Assembly: GCA_002299865.1 (NCBI GenBank)
Contig: DBNV01000076.1
Coordinates: 28,317 to 39,551 of the forward strand
Origin: Desulfonatronaceae bacterium UBA663
GTDB taxonomy: Bacteria > Desulfobacterota > Desulfovibrionia > Desulfovibrionales > Desulfonatronaceae
DNA length: 11,235 nucleotides
Direction: 5' to 3'
Positions 5,938 through 11,235 of this stretch are shown in pieces; the first letter of the stretch is position 1, and every line of letters begins with the position of its first letter. A program made the position numbers and the translations under genes. Below the pieces are notes generated by a model, which saw only the letters and a list, made by a program, of their open reading frames with translations, ran no database searches and was not told the DNA's origin.

Positions 5938-6087
5938 ATGGCTGAGGGAGTGGAAAAGGACGATCAGCTCGTGTTGCTGCGCAGCATGCGCTGTCAATAC
6001 GTCCAAGGGTTCATTTTCTCCAGGCCCTTGGATGACTTGGCTGTTTCTGAATTGCTGACCTCCTCGGTTGGCCTGACCATTCGGTAA
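5938..6087 (+). pseudogene. 3' remnant of an EAL-domain (c-di-GMP phosphodiesterase) gene
   Basis: This 49-codon stretch, ending in TAA (6085-6087), reads MAEGVEKDDQLVLLRSMRC followed by QYVQGFIFSRPLDDL. It matches the last conserved segment of EAL domains (consensus AEGVE-TEEQL..L..LGCDYVQGYLFSRPL) and runs to a normal-looking C terminus. Upstream in this frame there is a TAA about 12 codons before the ATG, and no further EAL sequence can be found, so the catalytic N-terminal part is gone. The ATG is probably not a real start. It is a relic left by deletion, close to a live HD-GYP phosphodiesterase gene. A standalone short protein is unlikely because it would lack every metal-binding and catalytic residue. 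Confidence 0.75.
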
Positions 6088-6114
6088 CGCCGCCCGATCA
6101 AGTCCGACCAAGCA

Positions 6115-6144
6115 TTGACCTGCAGTCTTCCTTTGTGGGACAAT
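6115..6144 (+). promoter_or_regulatory. Possible promoter reading towards the universal stress protein gene
   Basis: TTGACC (6115-6120) is followed after 18 bases by GACAAT (6139-6144). The -35 matches 5/6 and the -10 matches 4/6. Transcription from here would give a leader of about 300 bases holding several hairpins before the Usp ATG. A promoter closer to the gene cannot be excluded. Confidence 0.35.
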
Positions 6145-6343
6145 CATTTCTCAGATGATCAACCCTAGACTGAAAACTCTTTCGCAATGCCCTTGTTCCG
6201 TGATGGGCTTAAGCAAGGGATATTTCAACCATTGTGTGCCCGCTGCTGGAATTGTCGCGGAAAGGGTGCGTGCATTCATTGTCCGCAACGTTGAAAGACT
6301 TTGCGGATGCGGGGGGGACGTCACCCCGAAGATCGTGCGATCG

Positions 6344-6396
6344 CCTTTCGGCCAAGGAAAAGCGGACAGCGCCGCGCTTTTCCTTGGGCCGAAAGG
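6344..6396. repeat. 21-bp inverted repeat (strong stem-loop) upstream of the Usp gene
   Basis: CCTTTCGGCCAAGGAAAAGC-G (6344-6364) is complementary to 6375-6396 along its whole length, with a single extra G bulging in the right arm and a 10-base loop (6365-6374). There is no T-run on either side, so it is not a standard terminator. A smaller dyad GATCG-TG-CGATC (6331-6342) abuts it on the left. Confidence 0.7.
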
Positions 6397-6423
6397 TCGA
6401 AAATGCTAAGACGGATTTTCGAC
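6396..6423. promoter_or_regulatory. Perfect 9-bp dyad 33 bases before the Usp start codon
   Basis: GTCGAAAAT (6396-6404) and ATTTTCGAC (6415-6423) are perfect inverted repeats separated by 10 bases. It follows directly on the 21-bp stem-loop. It could be an operator for a dimeric regulator or a second leader hairpin; the sequence alone does not decide. Confidence 0.45.
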
Positions 6424-6455
6424 GTCATGTCTAGAACAGCAAGGAATGACCTGCC

Positions 6456-7385
6456 ATGGAAAAACATTTTCTCCTGGCCATCGGCGACGACCAGAGCACC
6501 TTTCAAGCGGGCCGTTTTGTGGAATATTTCTTCCGTTACAAGCATGCCGTGCACTTGACCCTCATTTACGTCGCCCCCCAGGCTCCGGAATTCTCCTTGC
6601 ACGATGAGGAGGTCTTCCAGAAGCAGAGGCTCGCCGAGGACTGGCGGCGACGCCAGGAACAGCGGGCCGGTGAGCTTTTGAAAAAGGGGCGCGACCTGTT
6701 GCTGCATGCCGGCTTTTCCACCGGGAACGTCAATGCCCGGTTTGTCTTCAGCCAGTATGGTTCGGCCCGAGACCTGATTCAGGAGTGCGTCAAGGGCCTT
6801 TTTGACGCCCTGATTTTGGGACGGCGCGGTCTTTCCCGGTTCGAAGAGCTTTTCTTGAATAGCGTGACCAAGACCATCATCAACGAGGAATTGACGTTCC
6901 CCATTTGGGTCTGCCAACGTCCTGGTCGGGGCCGCAAAAACGTTCTCGTGGCCGTGGACGGGTCCGAACCCTGCGTGCAGATCGTCGATCATGTGGGATT
7001 CGTGGCCGCTGACCAGCCGGACCATTCCATCACCTTGGTTCACGTAGCCCGGGAGCAGGGCGAGGAGTCGGAGTACGCAAGATATTTCGAGACAGCGTTG
7101 CGCTCTCTCCTGAAAAACGGGGTGGCCAGAGAGAGAATCCAGACCAAGATCCTTTTTTCCTCCAACCCGGCTCAGGCCATCCTGCAGGAGGCCGAGAGCG
7201 GCCGCTATTCCGCCGTGGCCGTGGGGCGCACCGGTGCCTCCAGCCCCGGCTTTTTCTCCATGGGCTCGGTGAGCAGAACCCTGTTGGCCCGTTTGGAGGG
7301 AGCGGCGCTTTGGGTCAGCCCTTCGGTTTGCACCCCGGGCCAAGTGAATATCAGCCAAACTTCCTTTGCAAAAAAGCCGTTTTGA
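6456..7385 (+). CDS. Universal stress protein with two tandem Usp domains
   Basis: The protein has 309 residues; the ATG at 6456 follows AAGGAA by nine bases. Domain 1 (about 1-155) begins MEKHFLLAIGDDQS; domain 2 (about 160-289) begins KNVLVAVDGSEP. Domain 2 carries the complete ATP-binding signature G-x2-G-x9-G-S (G257, G260, G270, S271) and the conserved D168, so it is predicted to bind ATP. Domain 1 has G122-x2-G125-x9-N135-S136, with Asn replacing the third glycine, so its nucleotide binding is doubtful. A long charged helical stretch (about 50-80, rich in E, R, K and Q) lies in the usual variable region of domain 1. Residues 290-309 are a tail outside the fold. Such soluble tandem Usps are involved in stress survival. 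The leader contains strong inverted repeats. It may be a separate unit from the downstream regulator genes, 144 bases away. Confidence 0.88.
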   Translation: MEKHFLLAIGDDQSTFQAGRFVEYFFRYKHAVHLTLIYVAPQAPEFSLHDEEVFQKQRLAEDWRRRQEQRAGELLKKGRDLLLHAGFSTGNVNARFVFSQYGSARDLIQECVKGLFDALILGRRGLSRFEELFLNSVTKTIINEELTFPIWVCQRPGRGRKNVLVAVDGSEPCVQIVDHVGFVAADQPDHSITLVHVAREQGEESEYARYFETALRSLLKNGVARERIQTKILFSSNPAQAILQEAESGRYSAVAVGRTGASSPGFFSMGSVSRTLLARLEGAALWVSPSVCTPGQVNISQTSFAKKPF

Positions 7386-7440
7386 TCACTTATGTCTTAA
7401 GGTCGTTTCAAACTCCGCTTCCCGCGAGCAGGGCTAAGCC

Positions 7441-7533
7441 TTGGACGGCCGGGGGGTGTTGCGGCACCCTTTCTTCGTGCTGTTCGCCCTGGTGGGAGCA
7501 ATTGGCGGAGTGATTCTGATGCCTGTTCAATGA
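7441..7533 (+). CDS. Possible small hydrophobic peptide overlapping the regulator start
   Basis: This frame is open from a TAA at 7435-7437 to TGA at 7531-7533. Read from TTG 7441 (30 residues, AGGG upstream) or GTG 7456 (25 residues), it encodes HPFFVLFALVGAIGGVILMP, a plausible single membrane segment. Its stop overlaps the ATG of the next gene as ATGA, the usual layout for translational coupling. It has no ATG except near the end, and no recognised family. It may be a real micro-protein, the tail of a lost membrane protein, or chance. Confidence 0.25.
   Translation: MDGRGVLRHPFFVLFALVGAIGGVILMPVQ
7454..7475 (+). terminator. Weak terminator-like hairpin after the Usp gene
   Basis: GGGTG (7454-7458), a 6-base loop, CACCC (7465-7469), then TTTCTT. 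The stem is short and the T-tract interrupted, so termination would be partial at best. It overlaps the possible small hydrophobic ORF, so the two readings compete. Confidence 0.25.
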
Positions 7534-9074
7534 GGTTCACCGTGGTGGATGTAGAGCCCAAGGCGACCATTCTGATAGTCGACGACGAAAGCAGCCTGCG
7601 GGGTCTTTGCGAGGAGGTGTTGTCCGACGCGGGCTACGCCACCCATACCGTCGGCGACGGCCCGAGCGCTTTGCAATTGTTGAATAAAACCAAGGACATT
7701 GATCTGGTCGTCTCCGATCTTCGGATGCCGGGCATGAGCGGCCTGGATCTGCTTAAAAAAATCAAGGAAGGCTCTTGGGACGTCGACTTCTTGATCATGA
7801 CCGGCTTTAGCAGCATTGAAACCGCCGTGGAAAGCATGCGACTCGGCGCGGCCGACTATCTTCCCAAGCCTTTCAATATCAGCCATCTGCTGCTCAAGGT
7901 GGAAAAGATCCTGCAGGCCAGGCGCAATCGAAAAGACCGCAAAAAGCTGAGCAACCTGGTCCGGATCCTCAATTTGAGCCAGGCCATGAACACCAAGCTG
8001 GACATGAAGTCCCTGGTCAACGAGTTTTTGTCCCAGGTACAAAAGAATTTCGCCCCGGACGGGATCGCGCTTTTTCTTGAGGAAAAATCTTCCTTGCTGC
8101 CCAAGGTGACGCGGGGCGGTTTGTTGCGGACGAATCCCCGCCTGAACAGCTGGGTCAAGCGTCTCGGCGAGAGAATCTTCCGCCAGCAATTACCCGAATT
8201 GATCATGTGCAAAGGGGAAGGGATCGCCTGTTCCAACTCGGAGGGTCCTCCTCCGGAGCCTCTGGTTTCTTCCGTGATCGTCGCTCCCATTGCCATACGC
8301 AGGAAAAGCGTGGGATCCGTGGTGCTTCTGCGGGGCAACGACAAGCCGGCTTACACCCGGGAGCAGTTGCAACTGCTCAACGTCTTTGCCGTGCATACCG
8401 CATCCGCCTTTGAGAACGCCCGGCTGTACGCCCAGATGCGGGACATGAATCTGGAGGTCATCCGTTCTTTTGCCCAGGCCGTGGAAGCTAAGGACGTCTA
8501 CACCCGAGGTCACTCCGAACGGGTAGCCCTTTATGCGACCCACCTGGGGGGCAGACTCGGCCTGTCCCAGGAAGACATGAATCGGTTATATGCGGCCGGG
8601 ATTCTGCACGACATCGGCAAGATCGGCATCCCGGAGTCCATCCTGAATAAACCGGCCAAACTGACCAACGAGGAATTCGCGGTGATGCAGCGCCATCCCG
8701 AATTGGGGCGGGCGATTCTTTATCAGACCACCACGTTCGGCGATATTCTGCCCATCATCTACCACCATCACGAGCATGTGGACGGAACAGGGTATCCCAT
8801 GGGGCTGCGCGGCGAAGAGATTCCTTTTCTAGCCAGGATGTTGAGCGTGGTAGACGCTTTCGAGGCCATGACCTCGGACCGGGCCTATCGCAAGGCCTTG
8901 CTGGTGGAAGCAGTGCGGGAGATCCTGGCGTCCGGCGCCGGACGCCAGTGGCAGGAGGATCTTGTGGTCCTTTGGCTTGAAGAAATTGACAAGCCTGAAT
9001 TCGCAAGTCTGCATCGATACAATGGCGCATCAGCGATCTTTGGTGCTTCGTTATCTGACGGACAACACGGGTAG
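7530..9074 (+). CDS. Response regulator: receiver, GAF-like and HD-GYP (c-di-GMP phosphodiesterase) domains
   Basis: The protein has 514 residues. Receiver domain (about 12-130): acidic pair D18-D19, phosphoacceptor D63 in VVSDLRMPGMSG, T91 and K113 in LPKPF, all canonical. A GAF-like domain follows (about 140-300, NLSQAMNTKLDMKSLVNEF to FENARLYAQM). The HD-GYP domain (about 308-480) has GHSERV (H328), HDIGKIGIP (H360-D361), H389, and HHEHVDGTGYP (413-423) with the intact GYP, so it should hydrolyse c-di-GMP when switched by phosphorylation. The partner kinase is not in the window. The ATG at 7530 lacks a good ribosome site but overlaps an upstream TGA. GTG at 7542 or 7545, preceded by TGAGG, is a realistic alternative start that would drop 4-5 residues and leave the receiver intact. 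The stop is TAG, and cheB follows 9 bases later in the same frame. Confidence 0.92.
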   Translation: MRFTVVDVEPKATILIVDDESSLRGLCEEVLSDAGYATHTVGDGPSALQLLNKTKDIDLVVSDLRMPGMSGLDLLKKIKEGSWDVDFLIMTGFSSIETAVESMRLGAADYLPKPFNISHLLLKVEKILQARRNRKDRKKLSNLVRILNLSQAMNTKLDMKSLVNEFLSQVQKNFAPDGIALFLEEKSSLLPKVTRGGLLRTNPRLNSWVKRLGERIFRQQLPELIMCKGEGIACSNSEGPPPEPLVSSVIVAPIAIRRKSVGSVVLLRGNDKPAYTREQLQLLNVFAVHTASAFENARLYAQMRDMNLEVIRSFAQAVEAKDVYTRGHSERVALYATHLGGRLGLSQEDMNRLYAAGILHDIGKIGIPESILNKPAKLTNEEFAVMQRHPELGRAILYQTTTFGDILPIIYHHHEHVDGTGYPMGLRGEEIPFLARMLSVVDAFEAMTSDRAYRKALLVEAVREILASGAGRQWQEDLVVLWLEEIDKPEFASLHRYNGASAIFGASLSDGQHG

Positions 9075-9083
9075 GGGTTGATC

Positions 9084-10151
9084 ATGATCTCGGTATTGGT
9101 GGTGGACGATTCGGCCTTCATGCGCAAAGCGTTGAGCACGATGCTCGCCGGAGATCCGGAGATCCAAGTCGTCGGAACGGCCCGGGACGGAGAAGAAGGG
9201 TTGGAAAAGATCCGCCGGTTGCAGCCCGATGTGGTCACCCTGGACATTGAGATGCCTCGCATGGACGGGCTGACCGCCTTGCGCCACATCATGATGGAAA
9301 TGCCGCGGCCCGTGCTCATGGTCAGTTCCCTGACCACGGAAGGAGCCGAGGCCACCTTGAAGGCCATGGAACTGGGGGCGGTGGACTTCATTCCCAAGCA
9401 GCTTTCCAGGGTTTCGTTGGATATCGTCAAGATCGAGGAAGAATTGCGGGCCAAGGTGAAAAACGTGGCCAGACGCAAGATTCGCCCTATTCGTCCGCAG
9501 CGCAAGGTGGAGGTGATCGCGCACCCCGTCGTGACTGAGAGGATGGCCGCCCAGGCTGTCCCACGGAAAAAATCTCTGGTGCGGGATGTTGTCGCCATCG
9601 GCGTCTCAACGGGCGGTCCGCCGGCGATTCAAAAAGTGCTTTCCAAACTTCCCGCTGATTTTCCGGCCTGTATTCTCATTGCCCAGCACATGCCCCAGGC
9701 GTTTACCGGGCCTTTTGCCAAACGTCTGAACGCAGTTTGTCAAATCGCGGTCAAGGAGGCCGAGATGGGCGACCGGGTCCAACCCGGCACGGTTTTTGTC
9801 GCTCCCGGAGGTCGTCACTTGCTGATTGACCAGAAGGTCAGCCGCATTGACCTGTTGATCAGTGATGAACCAAAGGAGGCGTTCTACAAACCCTCGGCCA
9901 ACGCCTTGATTGCGTCTGTGGCCAAGGGAGTGGGCAAGAGAGGCGTGGGGGTGATCTTAACCGGCATGGGCAGCGACGGGCTGGAGGGAATCAGGGAACT
10001 CAAGCAGAGGTCCGGCTACGTGCTGGCCCAGGATGACGCCAGTTGCGTGGTTTACGGGATGCCCAAGGCTGTTGTGGACGCCGGACTGGCCGATGAAGTC
10101 CTGGACATTGAGGACATGTCCCAGGCCATCATGAACGCCCTGTTTCATTGA
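9084..10151 (+). CDS. cheB: CheB, chemoreceptor glutamate methylesterase/deamidase response regulator
   Basis: The protein has 355 residues, family-typical. The start chosen is the ATG at 9084 (MISVLVVDDSAF), six bases after GGGG. A TTG at 9078 in the same frame would add only two residues. Receiver (1-125): D8-D9, phosphoacceptor D54 in TLDIEMPRMDGL, K105 in FIPKQ. A linker (about 126-165) is rich in Arg and Lys. Methylesterase domain (about 167-355): catalytic S175 in GVSTGGPPAI, H202 in AQHMP, and D298 in LTGMGSDGLEG, so the Ser-His-Asp triad is complete. It removes methyl groups from, or deamidates, glutamates of chemoreceptors when phosphorylated by CheA. No cheR, cheA, cheW or receptor gene is in the window. 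It is probably co-transcribed with the preceding HD-GYP regulator. Confidence 0.94.
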   Translation: MISVLVVDDSAFMRKALSTMLAGDPEIQVVGTARDGEEGLEKIRRLQPDVVTLDIEMPRMDGLTALRHIMMEMPRPVLMVSSLTTEGAEATLKAMELGAVDFIPKQLSRVSLDIVKIEEELRAKVKNVARRKIRPIRPQRKVEVIAHPVVTERMAAQAVPRKKSLVRDVVAIGVSTGGPPAIQKVLSKLPADFPACILIAQHMPQAFTGPFAKRLNAVCQIAVKEAEMGDRVQPGTVFVAPGGRHLLIDQKVSRIDLLISDEPKEAFYKPSANALIASVAKGVGKRGVGVILTGMGSDGLEGIRELKQRSGYVLAQDDASCVVYGMPKAVVDAGLADEVLDIEDMSQAIMNALFH

Positions 10152-10187
10152 TTGCCGCGAGAAGCCTTTGGCGGCCCTTGGCGGCTC

Positions 10188-10216
10188 TTGCCAGACAAAA
10201 AACTTTGTGCTAAAAA
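10188..10216 (+). promoter_or_regulatory. Possible promoter of ppaC
   Basis: TTGCCA (10188-10193), 17 bases, then TAAAAA (10211-10216). The -35 matches 5/6 and the -10 only 4/6. The transcript would start near 10223 in an A/T-rich leader of about 55 bases. The 127-base gap after cheB and the change in composition support an independent unit. Confidence 0.4.
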
Positions 10217-10278
10217 GAACTATCAGTCTTCCAGGCAAGTTGTTTTTAATTCCCACGAATATTTAAGAGGAGGTTTTT

Positions 10279-11199
10279 ATGGCGATTTGCGTTGTAGGTC
10301 ACAAGAATCCTGATACGGATACCGTGGCGTCCGCCATTGCGGTGGCCGATCTGTACACCAAGCGCGGCATGCAGGCCAAGCCCGTGATCCAAGGTCCGGT
10401 TGCTCCCGAAACCAAATTCGTACTAGACAAGTTCGGCTTCGTCTCTCCGGAGATTCTCACCGACGCCACCGGCCGGAAGATCGTGCTTGTGGACCACACC
10501 GATCTGTCCCAGTCCTTGGACAATCTGGACAAGGGTGAAATCGTCGGCGTGGTGGACCACCACAAGTTGGGTGACGTGACCACCCCCAATCCTCTGGAGA
10601 TGTGGGTCTGGCCCGTGGGCTGTTCCGCCACGGTGATCGAGGCCATGTACAAATTCTACGGCATTGAGATTCCCAAGAACATCGCCGGCATCCTGCTTGG
10701 CGCGATCCTGTCCGACACCGTGATGTACAAGTCCCCCACCTGCACGGATGCCGATAAGAAGGCCGTGGAGTCCCTGGCCAAGATCGCCGGCGTCGCCGAC
10801 TACAAGGCTCTGGGCATGGACATGTTCAAGGTCAAGTCCGCAGTTGAGGGGACTCCGATTCGCGAACTGGTCTTCCGCGATTACAAGGACTTCAACATGA
10901 GCGGCACCAAGGTCGGCATCGGACAGCTGGAAGTGATCGACCTGTCCATGCTGGATGCCATGAAGGGCGATCTTCTCGAAGACATCAAGAAGGTCAAGGC
11001 GGAGAAAGGCAACCACAGTGTTTTTCTGCTGCTCACGGATATCATGAAGGAAGGCTCCGAGATGCTCATTGCTTCCGATAATCCGGCGGTGGTGGAAAAG
11101 GCTTTCGGCGTCAAGCCAGAAGGTACTTCCGTCTGGCTGCCCGGCGTGATGAGCCGCAAAAAGCAGGTTGTGCCCAATTTCGAGAAGGCCTTCGCCTAA
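10279..11199 (+). CDS. ppaC: Manganese-dependent inorganic pyrophosphatase (family II, DHH)
   Basis: The protein has 306 residues, normal for the family without CBS domains. The ATG at 10279 follows a very strong GAGGAGG (10267-10273) at 5 bases, suggesting high expression. The N-terminal DHH domain shows the metal ligands H8, D12 and D14 in GHKNPDTD, D72 in LVDHTD, D93-H94-H95 in VVDHHKLG, and D146 in GAILSDTVMYKSPT. The C-terminal DHHA2 domain (about 190-306) ends with the substrate-binding SRKKQ (292-296). All expected catalytic residues are present. It hydrolyses pyrophosphate from biosynthetic reactions in the cytosol; in sulfate reducers it also drains the PPi made by ATP sulfurylase during sulfate activation (family knowledge). 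Its codon usage looks more biased towards C/G-ending codons than its neighbours, as expected for an abundant enzyme. Confidence 0.96.
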   Translation: MAICVVGHKNPDTDTVASAIAVADLYTKRGMQAKPVIQGPVAPETKFVLDKFGFVSPEILTDATGRKIVLVDHTDLSQSLDNLDKGEIVGVVDHHKLGDVTTPNPLEMWVWPVGCSATVIEAMYKFYGIEIPKNIAGILLGAILSDTVMYKSPTCTDADKKAVESLAKIAGVADYKALGMDMFKVKSAVEGTPIRELVFRDYKDFNMSGTKVGIGQLEVIDLSMLDAMKGDLLEDIKKVKAEKGNHSVFLLLTDIMKEGSEMLIASDNPAVVEKAFGVKPEGTSVWLPGVMSRKKQVVPNFEKAFA

Positions 11200-11235
11200 T
11201 CGTTCAGACGAAATTGTCGCAACAAAGAAGCCCGG
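11200..11235. other. Start of the region downstream of ppaC
   Basis: Only 36 bases follow the ppaC stop. They end in AAGCCCGG, which could be the left arm of a terminator cut by the window edge. The second half cannot be seen. Confidence 0.2.

Noticed and set aside
6321..7358. A 345-codon open frame on the minus strand opposite the Usp gene
   Set aside because: Same reason: the plus strand carries clear Usp motifs and a ribosome site, while the minus-strand product looks like a compositional artefact.
1..11235. CRISPR array, tRNA, rRNA, complete insertion sequence or defence system
   Set aside because: I looked for regularly spaced repeats, cloverleaf-like segments, transposase motifs and known defence domains and saw none.

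Overview
The window is a piece of a moderately GC-rich bacterial chromosome, and gene content and protein style suggest a delta-type sulfate reducer (Desulfovibrionales-like). The clues are a CoA-disulfide/persulfide-reductase-type flavoprotein fused to a rhodanese, a family II (Mn-dependent) pyrophosphatase of the kind common in Desulfovibrio, an NlpC/P60 lipoprotein with SH3b domains of the Desulfovibrio type, and an HD-GYP response regulator beside cheB. The order is an inference from these families; I cannot name genus or species.

Layout: (1) 1-210, minus: the first 70 codons of dksA, running off the left edge, with a good sigma70-type promoter. (2) 211-599: a divergent intergenic region with a perfect 12-bp palindrome upstream of the dksA promoter and a terminator-like hairpin in front of the next gene. 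(3) 600-2294, plus: FAD/NAD disulfide (persulfide) reductase fused to rhodanese. Its TAG stop is followed in frame by 32 codons with coding-like composition. (4) 2457-2675: a long imperfect foldback (MITE-like) element between convergent genes. (5) 2706-3221, minus: thiol peroxidase tpx. (6) 3482-4165, plus: an endonuclease III-related HhH DNA glycosylase. (7) 4288-5712, minus: a lipoprotein NlpC/P60 peptidase with SH3b domains and a 54-bp in-frame tandem duplication near its N terminus. (8) 5713-6455: a gene-poor stretch holding the 3' remnant of an EAL-domain gene, then a possible promoter and a run of inverted repeats leading into (9) 6456-7385, plus: a tandem universal stress protein. (10) 7530-9074 and 9084-10151, plus: a receiver-GAF-HD-GYP response regulator and cheB, 9 bases apart and in the same reading frame, separated by one TAG. 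(11) 10279-11199, plus: ppaC.

How the genes relate: the left half carries thiol/sulfur redox (reductase-rhodanese, Tpx) and DNA repair functions. The right half is a signalling cluster (c-di-GMP hydrolysis by HD-GYP, receptor demethylation by CheB, a relic of a second c-di-GMP phosphodiesterase, Usp) followed by housekeeping pyrophosphatase. Apart from the HD-GYP/cheB pair, most genes look like independent transcription units.

I see no CRISPR array, tRNA, rRNA, complete insertion sequence or defence cassette, and no coherent new multi-gene system. The items most worth following up are two UAG stops that are each followed by in-frame coding-like sequence, the foldback element, the EAL relic and the structured leader of usp.
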